Assembly (NCBI RefSeq): GCF_000820515.1
Contig: NZ_JXDG01000032.1
Coordinates: 1-64,000 of the forward strand
Reading direction: 5' to 3'
Length of the DNA stretch: 64,000 nt
DNA from: Pseudomonas batumici
GTDB taxonomy: Bacteria > Pseudomonadota > Gammaproteobacteria > Pseudomonadales > Pseudomonadaceae
Below, piece after piece: positions 34,846-43,823 of this stretch. A program made the position numbers and the translations under genes. The notes under the pieces are model-generated. The model saw nothing but the letters and a program-made list of their open reading frames with translations. It did no database searches and had not been told where the DNA came from. The first letter of the stretch is position 1. Every line of letters starts with the position of its first letter.

Positions 34846-34991
34846 TGAAGGGGTCCCCTTACCGGTTGTTGTCATGAACCGATGATGCAAGGTGTCGCCC
34901 GTTCCGAGAATTTGCATTTCCATAAGCCGGCGTTCGGTTATGCTGAACGCTGTCATTCTGCCGATAGCTGGCCTTGAGCGGAGTCGCCCCC

Positions 34992-35879
34992 ATGCATTTC
35001 GACCTGGCGGATCTACGCCTCTTCATCCATATCGCCGAATCGCCGAGCCTGACCCAGGGCGCCCGGCGCGCTTTCCTTTCGCCGGCTGCCGCCAGCGCGC
35101 GGATCAAGGCCCTCGAAGCGCAACTGGACACCCGTCTGCTCTATCGCGACAGCCGTGGCGTGGAAGTCACCCCGGCCGGCCAGCGGCTGCTGCAACATGC
35201 CCGGCTGATCATGCGCCAGGTCGACTACCTGAAAAGCGAGTTCACCCGCTACGGCAGCGATTCGGCCGGGCATATCCGCATCTTCGCCAACACCACGGCG
35301 GTGACCGAATTCCTCCCGGAAGTGCTGGCCGGTTTCCTCTCCCGGCGTCCCGGGGTGACGGTGGACCTGCAGGAGCGCCTGTCGCGGGACATCGTCCGGG
35401 GCGTGCTCGACGGCACCACCGACATGGGCATCATCGCCGGCCCCGTGGAAGCCAGCGGCCTGCAGGTGATGCACTTCAGCACCGACCGACTGGCGCTGAT
35501 CGTGCCGGTGGAGCACCCACTGGCGGCCCAGCAGTCCGTGACCCTGGACCAGACCCTGGCGTTCCAGCACATCGGCCTGCATGAAGGCAGCACCCTGCTG
35601 AGCTTTCTACGCGAACATGTCGAACGGCTCGGCAAGACCCTGTCGTTGCGGATCCAGGTCTCGAGCTTCGAGGCGATCTGCCGCATGGTCGAGGCCGGCG
35701 TGGGTATCGGCATCATTCCCCTGTCTGCGGCCGTACGGCACAGTCGGACCATGGAACTGGCGACCGTGGCGCTGGACGAGCCCTGGGCGATTCGCGAACG
35801 CAGCATTCTGGTGCGCGAACTCGAAGCCCTGCCCGGCACCATCCGTGCCCTGATCGCCGCGCTGATGCCCAGCGCGTAA
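34992..35879 (+). CDS. LysR-family regulator of the itaconate operon
   Basis: 295 residues from ATG 34992 (MHFDLADLRLFIHIAESPSL), with GGAG about 9 nt upstream; a TTG at 34974 is less likely. N-terminal winged helix (LTQGARRAFLSPAAASARIKALEAQLDTRLLYRD) and an effector domain (GHIRIFANTTAVTEFLPEVLAGF). It is divergent from ich with 146 bp between them, the same position as the itaconate-responsive LysR (RipR/ItcR) in P. aeruginosa. Probably activates the operon with itaconate as signal. Confidence 0.88.
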   Translation: MHFDLADLRLFIHIAESPSLTQGARRAFLSPAAASARIKALEAQLDTRLLYRDSRGVEVTPAGQRLLQHARLIMRQVDYLKSEFTRYGSDSAGHIRIFANTTAVTEFLPEVLAGFLSRRPGVTVDLQERLSRDIVRGVLDGTTDMGIIAGPVEASGLQVMHFSTDRLALIVPVEHPLAAQQSVTLDQTLAFQHIGLHEGSTLLSFLREHVERLGKTLSLRIQVSSFEAICRMVEAGVGIGIIPLSAAVRHSRTMELATVALDEPWAIRERSILVRELEALPGTIRALIAALMPSA

Positions 35880-36017
35880 AGCTGAACCGCCCTACGGTTT
35901 GGGTTGCATAAAGCCCTGGTTCGACGGCATTCTTGAAGGCATCCCACTGACAGAACTTTTCACCTCAGCCGCACTCAATCAGTGCATGGACCCACGCCCT
36001 TCCCGACAGAGACGCTC

Positions 36018-36938
36018 ATGACTTCGAAGCTTGCACAACTCAAGCAGTTCACCACCGTGGTCGCGGACACCGGCGACCTCGACGCCATTACCCGCCTCAA
36101 GCCGGTCGACGCCACCACCAACCCCTCGCTGCTGCTCAAGGCCGCGGCACTGCCAGGCTACGCCGACCTGCTCAAGGCCGCCGTGTCCCACGCCAAGGGC
36201 GATGTGGGCCTGGCCTGCGACCATTTCGCGGTGTCCGTGGGCAGTGGCATTCTCAAGGCGATCCCAGGGCGTATTTCCACTGAAGTCGACGCGCGCCTGT
36301 CCTTCGATGAGGCTGCGTTGCTGGGCAAGGCCCACCAGTTGATCGAGCTGTACGACAAGGCCGGCGTGGGCCGTGACCGCGTGCTGATCAAGCTGGCGTC
36401 CACCTGGGAAGGCATCCGCGCCGCCGAGAAGCTGGAAAAGGACGGTATCCAGACCAACCTGACCCTGCTGTTCTCCTTTGCCCAGGCCGCGGCCTGCGCC
36501 GATGCCGGGGTGTTCCTGATCTCGCCGTTCGTGGGCCGTATCTACGACTGGTACAAGAAGTCCACCGGCAACGAGTACAGCGGTGCCGACGATCCGGGCG
36601 TGCAGTCGGTGACCCGCATCTACAACTACTACAAGTCCAACGACTACAAGACCGTGGTCATGGGCGCGAGCTTCCGCAACCTCAACCAGATCGAGCAACT
36701 GGCCGGTTGCGACCGCCTGACCATCAGCCCCGAACTGCTGGAAAAGCTGTCCCAGGATGAAGGCAAGCTGGAGCGTCGGCTGGTGCCGGGCACCGCGGGC
36801 GAAGCGCGCCTGAGCCTGAATGAAGCGCAGTTCCGCTGGGCCTCCAACGAAGACGCCATGGCCACCGAGAAACTGGCCGAAGGTATTCGCCAGTTCGCCC
36901 GTGACCAGGAAAAACTCGAAGCCCTGCTGGGCCGGTAA
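36018..36938 (+). CDS. tal: Transaldolase
   Basis: 306 residues from ATG 36018 ([20 protein letters not shown]), GAGA about 8 nt upstream. Class I transaldolase features: [27 protein letters not shown], the Schiff-base Lys in [17 protein letters not shown], and [13 protein letters not shown]. It transfers a dihydroxyacetone unit between sugar phosphates in the pentose phosphate pathway. Monocistronic here. The frame extends to 35982, but the extra residues are not family sequence. Confidence 0.95.
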   Translation: MTSKLAQLKQFTTVVADTGDLDAITRLKPVDATTNPSLLLKAAALPGYADLLKAAVSHAKGDVGLACDHFAVSVGSGILKAIPGRISTEVDARLSFDEAALLGKAHQLIELYDKAGVGRDRVLIKLASTWEGIRAAEKLEKDGIQTNLTLLFSFAQAAACADAGVFLISPFVGRIYDWYKKSTGNEYSGADDPGVQSVTRIYNYYKSNDYKTVVMGASFRNLNQIEQLAGCDRLTISPELLEKLSQDEGKLERRLVPGTAGEARLSLNEAQFRWASNEDAMATEKLAEGIRQFARDQEKLEALLGR

Positions 36939-37124
36939 CAAGACAACCCGGGCAGTCGGCAACGAAGCTACCCGGGATATTGATCATGTCGGGTCCTGCT
37001 GCCACACGGCCAGTCAGCGACCCGCTTGATAGTACTTCCTTCCTGGCCCGGCGCCCCTCGCCAGGCGTCAAACGCCGGTGGGGCGAACCGGCCGGCCTTG
37101 CGGCCCGACCGCCGAACCCCACCG

Positions 37125-37328
37125 TCAGTTGGTGCGTTCGACGCTATCGGACGGCGCCTGTTTACTCGCCGCCACGGCCTGGGCCTTTTCAGACTGCTGG
37201 TAATGCGCCATGGAGGAATCGCGAGCCGCCTCCATCCGCGCCATGACTTTCTCACCGCCGCCTTCGGCCATGGCTGCAACGGAGGCCGTCATCAGGGTCA
37301 CGATCAACAACGCTTTCAGGGATTTCAT
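37125..37328 (-). CDS. Small secreted protein, PtrA N-terminal-domain-like
   Basis: 67 residues: signal peptide MKSLKALLIVTLMTASVAAMA, then EGGGEKVMARMEAARDSSMAHYQQSEKAQA. The short Met/Glu/Arg-rich mature part resembles small periplasmic pseudomonad proteins annotated as PtrA N-terminal domain, several of which respond to copper. The similarity is from memory and short. It stands alone between tal (186 bp away) and a LysR gene. Confidence 0.55.
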   Translation of the reverse strand: MKSLKALLIVTLMTASVAAMAEGGGEKVMARMEAARDSSMAHYQQSEKAQAVAASKQAPSDSVERTN

Positions 37329-37545
37329 CAGTCACTCTCCAATAGTTTGAGTTCGTCAGCAGCCGTTCTTGCTGACTTGGGCTCATCCTATCGAGCGGTG
37401 CATTGCAGCCTGTTCCCCGCAGGATGAAATTTTTTACAGGAAGATCCATTCGAGAAAACCGCCGGCACCCGCCCTTGCGGATGCTGGATAAACTCGATAC
37501 AACGCCCTAGAATTCGCCGAGCATTGATTCTTAAAAAGGGACAAT

Positions 37546-38442
37546 ATGGACCGTATCGACTGTATGCGCGCGTTCGTCGCCACCGTCGGCGCCAATGGCT
37601 TTGCCGCGGCGGCCCGGGCCATGGATGTACCACGCTCGAAAGTCAGCAAGCAGATCCAGGCGCTGGAAGAGGCGATCGGCGTGCAACTGCTGCAACGCAC
37701 CACCCGCAGCCTGCACCTGACCGAAGCCGGCGCCGAATACTACGAAGCGGCCCGCGAACTGCTGGCGTCCCTGGACGAAACCGAGCAACGGGCCCGCGAT
37801 GGCGTCGGTGAACTGCGTGGCGTGCTGCGGGTCAACGCGCCCATGTCCTTCGGCCTGCGGCGGCTGGGGCCGCTGATTCCGCTGTTTCACCAGCAGCATC
37901 CGAACGTGGAACTGCAACTGGTGCTCAGCGACCAGCAAGTCGACCCGGTGCGCGGCGGCTTCGACGTCACCATCCGGATTGCCAGCCTGCCGGACTCCTC
38001 CCTGGTCGCCCGCCTGCTGGCCCCGGCGCCGCGCATCATGGTGGCCTCGCCCGCCTACCTGGCGCGGGCCGGCACGCCTCGGACACCGAAGGACCTGACG
38101 AGCCACCAGTGCCTGAACTATGGCTACCTGCAAAGCGGCGTCAGCCTGCAACTGAGCAATGGCAAGGAGACCCAGCGGGTGAACGTCACCGGCCCCTTGC
38201 ACGCCAACAACGGCGACCTGCTGGCCCAGGCGGCGCAGGCCGGCATGGGCATCGCCCTGCTACCGGACTTTATCGTCGAGGACGCCCTGGCTGCCGGTAC
38301 CCTGGTCCCGGTCCTGTGCGAATGGCAGGCGCCGGCGATCAGCATCAACGCGGTCTATCCCTCGTCGCGCCGGGTGCCACAGAAAACCCGGGCCTTTATC
38401 GAGTTCCTGGTGAAGGCGCTGGCGGTGCACACCACGGTCTGA
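37546..38442 (+). CDS. LysR-family transcriptional regulator
   Basis: 298 residues, start MDRIDCMRAFVATVGANGFAAAARAMDVPRSKVSKQIQALE, with AGGGA just upstream. It belongs to the large CrgA/DhcR-like LysR subgroup (LRGVLRVNAPMSFGLRRLGPLIP, DVTIRIASLPDSSLVARLLAP). No target is evident: the upstream neighbour is the small secreted protein on the other strand, 217 bp away, and downstream an HD-GYP gene converges. Confidence 0.9.
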   Translation: MDRIDCMRAFVATVGANGFAAAARAMDVPRSKVSKQIQALEEAIGVQLLQRTTRSLHLTEAGAEYYEAARELLASLDETEQRARDGVGELRGVLRVNAPMSFGLRRLGPLIPLFHQQHPNVELQLVLSDQQVDPVRGGFDVTIRIASLPDSSLVARLLAPAPRIMVASPAYLARAGTPRTPKDLTSHQCLNYGYLQSGVSLQLSNGKETQRVNVTGPLHANNGDLLAQAAQAGMGIALLPDFIVEDALAAGTLVPVLCEWQAPAISINAVYPSSRRVPQKTRAFIEFLVKALAVHTTV

Positions 38443-38446
38443 ACAC

Positions 38447-39691
38447 CTAGGCGGTGCTGAAAATCGACTGCTTGCCGATCGAGATACCCGACCACAGCTC
38501 GTCCAGGTGCTTGAAACCCCACTTTTTCACGGATTCCAGGCTGGCGATCGAATCCTGTTCGCCGGCAACGGCAAGATCGATGACACGCTGGGCGATGGGC
38601 ATGCGCAGTTGCGCGGAGTAGAACACCTTCACCCTGGGGCTCAGCAAGGACTGCTCATGCTGCTCCATGACGATCGCCAGGCGTCCGCTTTTCAACAGGA
38701 CCAGGGCGCCCACGGGATAGATCCCGACGCAGCGGACAAAGGCGTGAAACACCTGCTCATCGAAATAGCCCGTCCAACCGGCCATTTTGCGAATGGCCTC
38801 GGCCGCCGCCCACGCCTCCTTGCCATGCCGATTGGAGGTCACCGAGTCGTAGGTGTCACACACCGCGGCCATCCGCGAAAACAGGCTGATCTGCGTCCCG
38901 CACAGCTTGTGGGGATAACCGCTGCCGTCGATTTTCTCGTGATGATGCAGGCAGACATCCACCACCCTCGGGCTGAAATGGCGGGTGTCCAGCAACATCT
39001 TCGCCCCCACCTCGGGATGGCGGCGCAGGCTCTCGGACTCGGCTTCGCTGAGGGGCGAGGTCTTGTTGAGCAACTCGACCGGCACAAACACCTTGCCCAC
39101 TTCATGCAGGATGCCCGCGATACCGGCCTCTTTGACCAGGCTGTCGGGCAGGTTCAAGCGGTAGGCCAGGCTCATCATCAGGCCACACACCGCCACCGAA
39201 TGCATGTAGGTGTATTCATCGCTGGTCTTGAGTCGTGCCAGGCTGATCAACGCATCGGGATGGCGCATCAGTGAATCCGAGATATCGGCAACCAGCTGGG
39301 AAATCTGCTCGGGATAAACCGCCCTGCCCATCCGCAGGTCGCTGAACATATTCAACACGGCGGCCTTGGTCCGGGCGCACAGGTTCAGCGCATGGATCAC
39401 CTCATCGCTCATGGCAATCCGCGGACGATTGCGCGATCGCTCCTGGGCAGGAATGGCCAGCGGTTCCAGCGAAGGTTCAGAGGCAGAAGGCTGCTCCTCG
39501 ACCTGCACGTCCAGTCCCTTGCTCGTGTCTATCCAGAGTGCGGCGATGCCGCAGGAGCGGATCTTTTCCAGGTCCTGTGGGTCATCGAGCAGGAAATGAC
39601 TGCGCCAGAAAGGATGATCCATCCAGGAGCCACAGAAGGATTGCACATACATGCCGACACGAAGATCGCTCACCTTTATCTGTCTCAGCAT
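38447..39691 (-). CDS. HD-GYP-type protein with DUF3391 and altered HD motif
   Basis: 414 residues from ATG 39691 (MLRQIKVSDLRVGMYVQSF), with AGGA 8 nt upstream; the frame extends to a TTG at 39712. N-terminal DUF3391-like region (about 1-60), then an HD-GYP domain (about 145-330) with YMHSVAVCGLMM, LHEVGKV, HHHEKIDGSGYP and AAVCDTYDSVTS. HD-GYP proteins hydrolyse cyclic-di-GMP. The hallmark His-Asp is His-Glu here, so metal binding or activity may differ. It converges on the LysR gene with a 4-bp gap. Confidence 0.85.
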   Translation of the reverse strand: MLRQIKVSDLRVGMYVQSFCGSWMDHPFWRSHFLLDDPQDLEKIRSCGIAALWIDTSKGLDVQVEEQPSASEPSLEPLAIPAQERSRNRPRIAMSDEVIHALNLCARTKAAVLNMFSDLRMGRAVYPEQISQLVADISDSLMRHPDALISLARLKTSDEYTYMHSVAVCGLMMSLAYRLNLPDSLVKEAGIAGILHEVGKVFVPVELLNKTSPLSEAESESLRRHPEVGAKMLLDTRHFSPRVVDVCLHHHEKIDGSGYPHKLCGTQISLFSRMAAVCDTYDSVTSNRHGKEAWAAAEAIRKMAGWTGYFDEQVFHAFVRCVGIYPVGALVLLKSGRLAIVMEQHEQSLLSPRVKVFYSAQLRMPIAQRVIDLAVAGEQDSIASLESVKKWGFKHLDELWSGISIGKQSIFSTA

Positions 39692-39854
39692 GATCGGCAT
39701 CCTGGTTTCCAATCACCTTGAAGCGCCTTGCCGCAGGCGCGCTACTGTGAAAATCGTGCAATCAGGTGTGATTCACGTTCAGTGGTGGGGGACGCCAATC
39801 ACCCCACCAGTGTAGTCCGTCCCCCGCAAAAGGTCGGTCTCAGTGCCCCCGGGG

Positions 39855-40571
39855 CTACGTCGGGTCGCGATCAATAAATCCAATGGGCTCTAATTTAGTG
39901 AGTTCTATAGACAGGCCTTTGTGCCCATTGCCATCCAGGGTAATCCCCATACTTCCGATATGAGTGATTTGACCCTGCTGGTAAGTCTGACCTGACAATC
40001 GATAGACATGCCCTGGCCGAACTTGACAGTGGGCATATTTTATTTCGAACTCACTTCCTGTTTTTTTACTCACATCCATAATGATGGGCTGGGCGGGATC
40101 GGTGATATCCAGCAGTTTGACCTCCGTCAGCCGATTTGGATCACGAAGCTCCCTGGTTGTCCAATCGGCAGTCCCCTCAAGCATCACCAACTGGGTAATC
40201 GCCACGGGAGGTGGACTGGTCCGGGGCTCCACGCGAACGACAATGCCCCTTTGATCCTGATCGCCCAGTGTCACCGGGTGGTGTCCCTCATCGGTAATGG
40301 TGTCGCCGGAATACACTCGGCAGAACAGTTCATACCTACCCCTGGCCTGTCTTTGACACAATGCGTATTTGATACTGAACAGCGCTCCCTTTTGCCGGCT
40401 CGTATCCAGCGTCACCGGTTGATCAGGGTGAGTCACATCGCGCAGGGTCACGACCGTGACAAGATCGGAGGCGGGTACTTTATGGGTGGGGAGATCGCCA
40501 AGGCTGGAGATATCGCTCCTGCCCTCAAGCAGGATAAGCGCGGAGTTGCTGACGGCTGCATCGGTATTCAT
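39855..40571 (-). CDS. Tandem YbaY-like beta-domain protein
   Basis: 238 residues from ATG 40571 (MNTDAAVSNSALILLEG). Two homologous halves: LVTVVTLRDVTHPDQPVTLD...FSIKYALCQ...HHPVTL (about 36-115) and LTEVKLLDITDPAQPIIMDVS...FEIKYAHCQ...SMGITL (about 145-220). The V-x-L-x-D-V/I-T pattern with a following P-rich strand recalls the YbaY family of outer-membrane lipoproteins, but there is no signal peptide or lipobox, so it is probably cytoplasmic. Function unknown. GC and codon use look lower than in neighbours. Confidence 0.55.
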   Translation of the reverse strand: MNTDAAVSNSALILLEGRSDISSLGDLPTHKVPASDLVTVVTLRDVTHPDQPVTLDTSRQKGALFSIKYALCQRQARGRYELFCRVYSGDTITDEGHHPVTLGDQDQRGIVVRVEPRTSPPPVAITQLVMLEGTADWTTRELRDPNRLTEVKLLDITDPAQPIIMDVSKKTGSEFEIKYAHCQVRPGHVYRLSGQTYQQGQITHIGSMGITLDGNGHKGLSIELTKLEPIGFIDRDPT

Positions 40572-40819
40572 GAATACGACTCTCGATAAATAGAAAAAAA
40601 CTGTTGTTGATGACCTAACGACAAGTAATGGCACTTGCGCTCGAGGGGGCACTGTAACAACGGTCAATCGAGGAGAAGTCGTAGCGGGATAGTGCACGTT
40701 GAACGGCATTTTGGAGAGGCGCCAATCCACTGATTGGCACCCCTGAACAGCACCAGGATTAACAAGCTCGATATAGCGCGACTCGCGGGCAGCCTTGCAC
40801 CACCCGCGAGCCAACGGAC

Positions 40820-42100
40820 TCAGGCCAGCAGCTTGCGCTCGGTCTTGCCGTACTTGATCGACTTCTCATCCGGGATCATCAGGCCGGTCTGTTCGTCACG
40901 GCCCTGCAGGACAAAGCGCGCGTCGGCCTTGCCCAACTGCTCGGCGGCCTTCTGGCTGTCGGCACCGATCTCGCCCTTTTTCATGCGGTTGACGATCACG
41001 CCCACGGCGGTGTCCTTGAAGTCACGCAGCATCCAGGCGTCGCCGTCGCTGTCGCCGGCCACCAGCACCGGGCCATAGCCCTTCTTCGCCACCAGCACAT
41101 TCTTGATGCCGACAGTCTTGCCCGGGCCATAGTTGAAGTGCCAGCCCGGCAGGTAGCTGCTGTCGTACTTGCCGTCTTTCATGGCCAAACGCAGGCCGAT
41201 CACGTTTTCCGCCGGCACGCCGTAACCGTAGTTGGGATGACCGGCGAACACCCGGACCACGTCGTCGATGGACGCGGTGCTGACATAGACGTCGATGCCG
41301 TTGGCCCGCAGTGTGTGCATCAGGCCACGGATCTCCTCGTGGATACGGATGCCATGGAAGTGCGAATCGGCCACCACCCCGGCCTTGCCCGGCAGGCTGC
41401 GCGGGCTCTCGTACTTGACCTTGCGCAGGCCGTCACCGAGGTCGTGGTTGTTGGAGGCCTCGGCCATCGCCTGCAACTCGGCGGTGGTCATGTTCTTGTA
41501 GAAGTAGATGATCCACTTGTAGCCGATCTCCACCGGATAGCTGTCGCAGATCGCGTCGTACATGAAGTAGAGCTTGACGAAGAAGTCCTTGAACTGATCG
41601 GTGGCCTGGATTTCCTCCAGGCTCTTGCTGCCGGCCAGGCCCTGGTAGTTGGCGTGCAGCCAGCGGTAGTCGGCTTCGACGTCGGCGGCGATGTCCTCCA
41701 TGTTCACCGGCTTGCCGTCAACGGTGACGTAATCCTTCATGAACGGGCCGTTCGGCACGTCCTGGCGCAGCACGGCAGCAAACTCGTCGGGGCTGAGTTT
41801 GTACTGCAAATGGTTCATCTGGTAGACCAGCAGCGCCTCTTCGCAGTCGTTCATGATGCAGGTGTTGTCCCAGTCGAACACCGCGTACGGGCGCTTGTCC
41901 GGGTGATAGGACGCGCTCTTCACACCGTGCTGGTCGATCACCGCCTGCAGGCGCTTCTGGTTCAGCGGCGACCAGCGCGCCGGGTCCAGTTCGCTTGGCG
42001 CGGCCTTGGGGGCGGCGGCCTGGGCCAAACGGGTGCTCAACAACAAGGGACTGGCAACGGAAACGGCGGCAAGGGTGTTCAGAAACTGGCGACGCTGCAT
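40820..42100 (-). CDS. Tat-exported HAD-superfamily phosphatase
   Basis: 426 residues from ATG 42100. The twin-arginine signal MQRRQFLNTLAAVSVASPLL ends near LAQAAA. HAD motif I is FDWDNTCI (nucleophile and acid Asp), motif II is the YVSTASID region, and motif IV is VAGDSDGDAWML. It recalls phosphorylcholine-phosphatase-like secreted HAD enzymes, but the substrate is not clear. It is divergent from a DeoR-family regulator with two palindromes in between, suggesting control by a phosphorylated compound. Periplasmic. Confidence 0.78.
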   Translation of the reverse strand: MQRRQFLNTLAAVSVASPLLLSTRLAQAAAPKAAPSELDPARWSPLNQKRLQAVIDQHGVKSASYHPDKRPYAVFDWDNTCIMNDCEEALLVYQMNHLQYKLSPDEFAAVLRQDVPNGPFMKDYVTVDGKPVNMEDIAADVEADYRWLHANYQGLAGSKSLEEIQATDQFKDFFVKLYFMYDAICDSYPVEIGYKWIIYFYKNMTTAELQAMAEASNNHDLGDGLRKVKYESPRSLPGKAGVVADSHFHGIRIHEEIRGLMHTLRANGIDVYVSTASIDDVVRVFAGHPNYGYGVPAENVIGLRLAMKDGKYDSSYLPGWHFNYGPGKTVGIKNVLVAKKGYGPVLVAGDSDGDAWMLRDFKDTAVGVIVNRMKKGEIGADSQKAAEQLGKADARFVLQGRDEQTGLMIPDEKSIKYGKTERKLLA

Positions 42101-42229
42101 GGCATAACTCCTGTACTTAGAAGAATGGTCACAAACGGGGCGACGGTGAGAGCGTGTTTCAAGACAAGGGCGCAGGGGGACGGGCCGCCCGGCGATGAGG
42201 CTAGCGCCAAATGCATATAAATACAACAA

Positions 42230-42255
42230 TGCCACAATATTACACATTTATGGCA
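42230..42255. promoter_or_regulatory. Inverted repeat TGCCA-N16-TGGCA in the HAD/DeoR divergent region
   Basis: TGCCA (42230-42234) and TGGCA (42251-42255) flank an AT-rich centre, in the AT-rich middle of the 263-bp gap between the two divergent genes, where the promoters should be. Candidate binding site for the DeoR-type regulator. Confidence 0.35.
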
Positions 42256-42264
42256 CCCGGCCAC

Positions 42265-42281
42265 TTACCGACCAACGGTAA
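42265..42281. promoter_or_regulatory. Perfect palindrome TTACCG-N5-CGGTAA upstream of the DeoR gene
   Basis: TTACCG (42265-42270) and CGGTAA (42276-42281), 82 bp before the regulator ATG. It is a plausible autoregulatory operator, distinct from the TGCCA/TGGCA repeat. Confidence 0.4.
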
Positions 42282-42363
42282 CGGAGATACCGAACTTGAC
42301 AGCGCCCGGGCACCTCCCACAATGCGAGCTCGGCGAGTAATCCCAACAGCAAGGACATGAGGC

Positions 42364-43134
42364 ATGTGGCAAGAAGAGCGTTACCAGCGAATCCGCGCAT
42401 TGCTGGCAACCTTGCAGCGCGTGACCACCGACCGCATCGTCACGGAATTGAATGTTTCCCGCGAGACGGTGCGCCGCGACCTGGTGGCGCTGGAAGCCCT
42501 GGGTGAGTTGAAACGTATCCACGGCGGCGCAATCACCGTCGAGGATGAGGCGCCGATTGCCGAACGGGCCCATATCAACGTCAAGTTCAAGCGTGACCTG
42601 GCCCGTGCCGCGGTCAGCCTGCTCAGCCATGGGCAGACGGTGTTCATCGACGCCGGCACCACCACCGAAATCCTCGCCCAGGAGTTGGCCAGGCTCGGCG
42701 GGCTGACCGTGATCACCAACTCGTTCAACGTGGCGTTGCAACTGCGCGGCAGCAACGTTTCCGGCAGCTTGCACAACGAGGTGATCGTCCTCGGCGGCTC
42801 GCTCTGCGACCGCTCACCGGCCACGGTGGGCGCGACCACGGTGGCGGAAATCGGCCGCTATCGCGCCGACCTGGCGCTGCTCTCGCCGGTGGGAATGGAC
42901 GCCCGTCATGGCGCCAGCAACTACGACCAGCGTGAGAGCGAAGTGGCCCGCGCCATGGCCGAGCACGCCGAACGGGTGGTCATCCTGGCCGACTACAGCA
43001 AGCTCGGCGTGCAGAGCCGTATCAGCTTCTGCGCGCCGGAACGTATCGACGTGCTGGTCACCAATCAGCGGGCCAGTGAAGAGGCGGCATTCGGCGCACT
43101 GAAGGCCGGGATCAAGGAAATCATCCTGGCGTGA
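42364..43134 (+). CDS. DeoR/GlpR-family transcriptional regulator
   Basis: 256 residues. N-terminal HTH (ERYQRIRALLATLQRVTTDRIVTELNVSRETVRRDLVALE) and a sugar-phosphate-sensing DeoR C-terminal domain (VFIDAGTTTEILAQEL, VITNSFNVALQL, LADYSKLG). It probably controls the divergent Tat-HAD phosphatase gene; the effector is likely a phosphorylated metabolite. Confidence 0.9.
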   Translation: MWQEERYQRIRALLATLQRVTTDRIVTELNVSRETVRRDLVALEALGELKRIHGGAITVEDEAPIAERAHINVKFKRDLARAAVSLLSHGQTVFIDAGTTTEILAQELARLGGLTVITNSFNVALQLRGSNVSGSLHNEVIVLGGSLCDRSPATVGATTVAEIGRYRADLALLSPVGMDARHGASNYDQRESEVARAMAEHAERVVILADYSKLGVQSRISFCAPERIDVLVTNQRASEEAAFGALKAGIKEIILA

Positions 43135-43181
43135 TGCCCCTAGGTTCCGCGCACGCTTGAAAGTGCCGAGTAGCCCAGCCT

Positions 43182-43814
43182 TTATCCTGGTCGGCGAACG
43201 GCGCGGATCCTGCCGCTATTGCCACCACCACAAAAGAACCGATCCTCGCCATCGGACTCAAGCCCCGATACGCCCAGGCCCGCGGGCATATCGATGCGTT
43301 CCAGCAGTTCTCCCGTTTCAGGATTCACCCGCCGGATATCACTCTGGTCGTCTTCCCAGGTCGCATGCCAAAGCTCGCCATCGACCCAGGTGACGCCCGT
43401 AACGAAACGGTCCGACTCGATAATGCGCAGGATCGCCCCGGTCTCGGGGTCGACCTGATGAATCCGGCGATCGCGATACTGCCCGACCCAGAGCGCGCCC
43501 TCAGCCCAGGCAAGCCCGGAATCACCACCATTGCCCGGCGCCGGCAGGGTCTTGAGCACCTCACCGGTCTGCGGGTCGATCTTCCGGATACGCCCCTCGG
43601 CGATCTGGAACAGGTAGCGGCCATCGAAGGCGGTACCGGCCTGGGCGGCGACATCGATCGAGCGCACGATCGCCCCACTGGCCGGGTCGAGGGCGTTGAG
43701 CCTGTCGCCCGAGGCGAACCAGACGTGCTGGCCGTCATAGGTAACCCCGGCCACATGCTCGGCATCTGGAAAAGGCCCATATTCACGAAGGATTTCAGCT
43801 TGAGAATGTTTCAT
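43182..43814 (-). CDS. Vgb/NHL-type beta-propeller protein
   Basis: 210 residues made of repeated blades of about 40 residues: HVAGVTYDGQHVWFASGDRLNALDPASGAIVRSID, GRYLFQIAEGRIRKIDPQTGEVLKTLP, GALWVGQYRDRRIHQVDPETGAILRII, GELWHATWEDDQSDIRRVNPETGELLERID. No signal peptide, so probably cytoplasmic. It lies 9 bp after the HTH regulator gene on the same strand and is likely co-transcribed. Function unknown. Confidence 0.75.
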   Translation of the reverse strand: MKHSQAEILREYGPFPDAEHVAGVTYDGQHVWFASGDRLNALDPASGAIVRSIDVAAQAGTAFDGRYLFQIAEGRIRKIDPQTGEVLKTLPAPGNGGDSGLAWAEGALWVGQYRDRRIHQVDPETGAILRIIESDRFVTGVTWVDGELWHATWEDDQSDIRRVNPETGELLERIDMPAGLGVSGLESDGEDRFFCGGGNSGRIRAVRRPG

Positions 43815-43823
43815 GACCGTATC

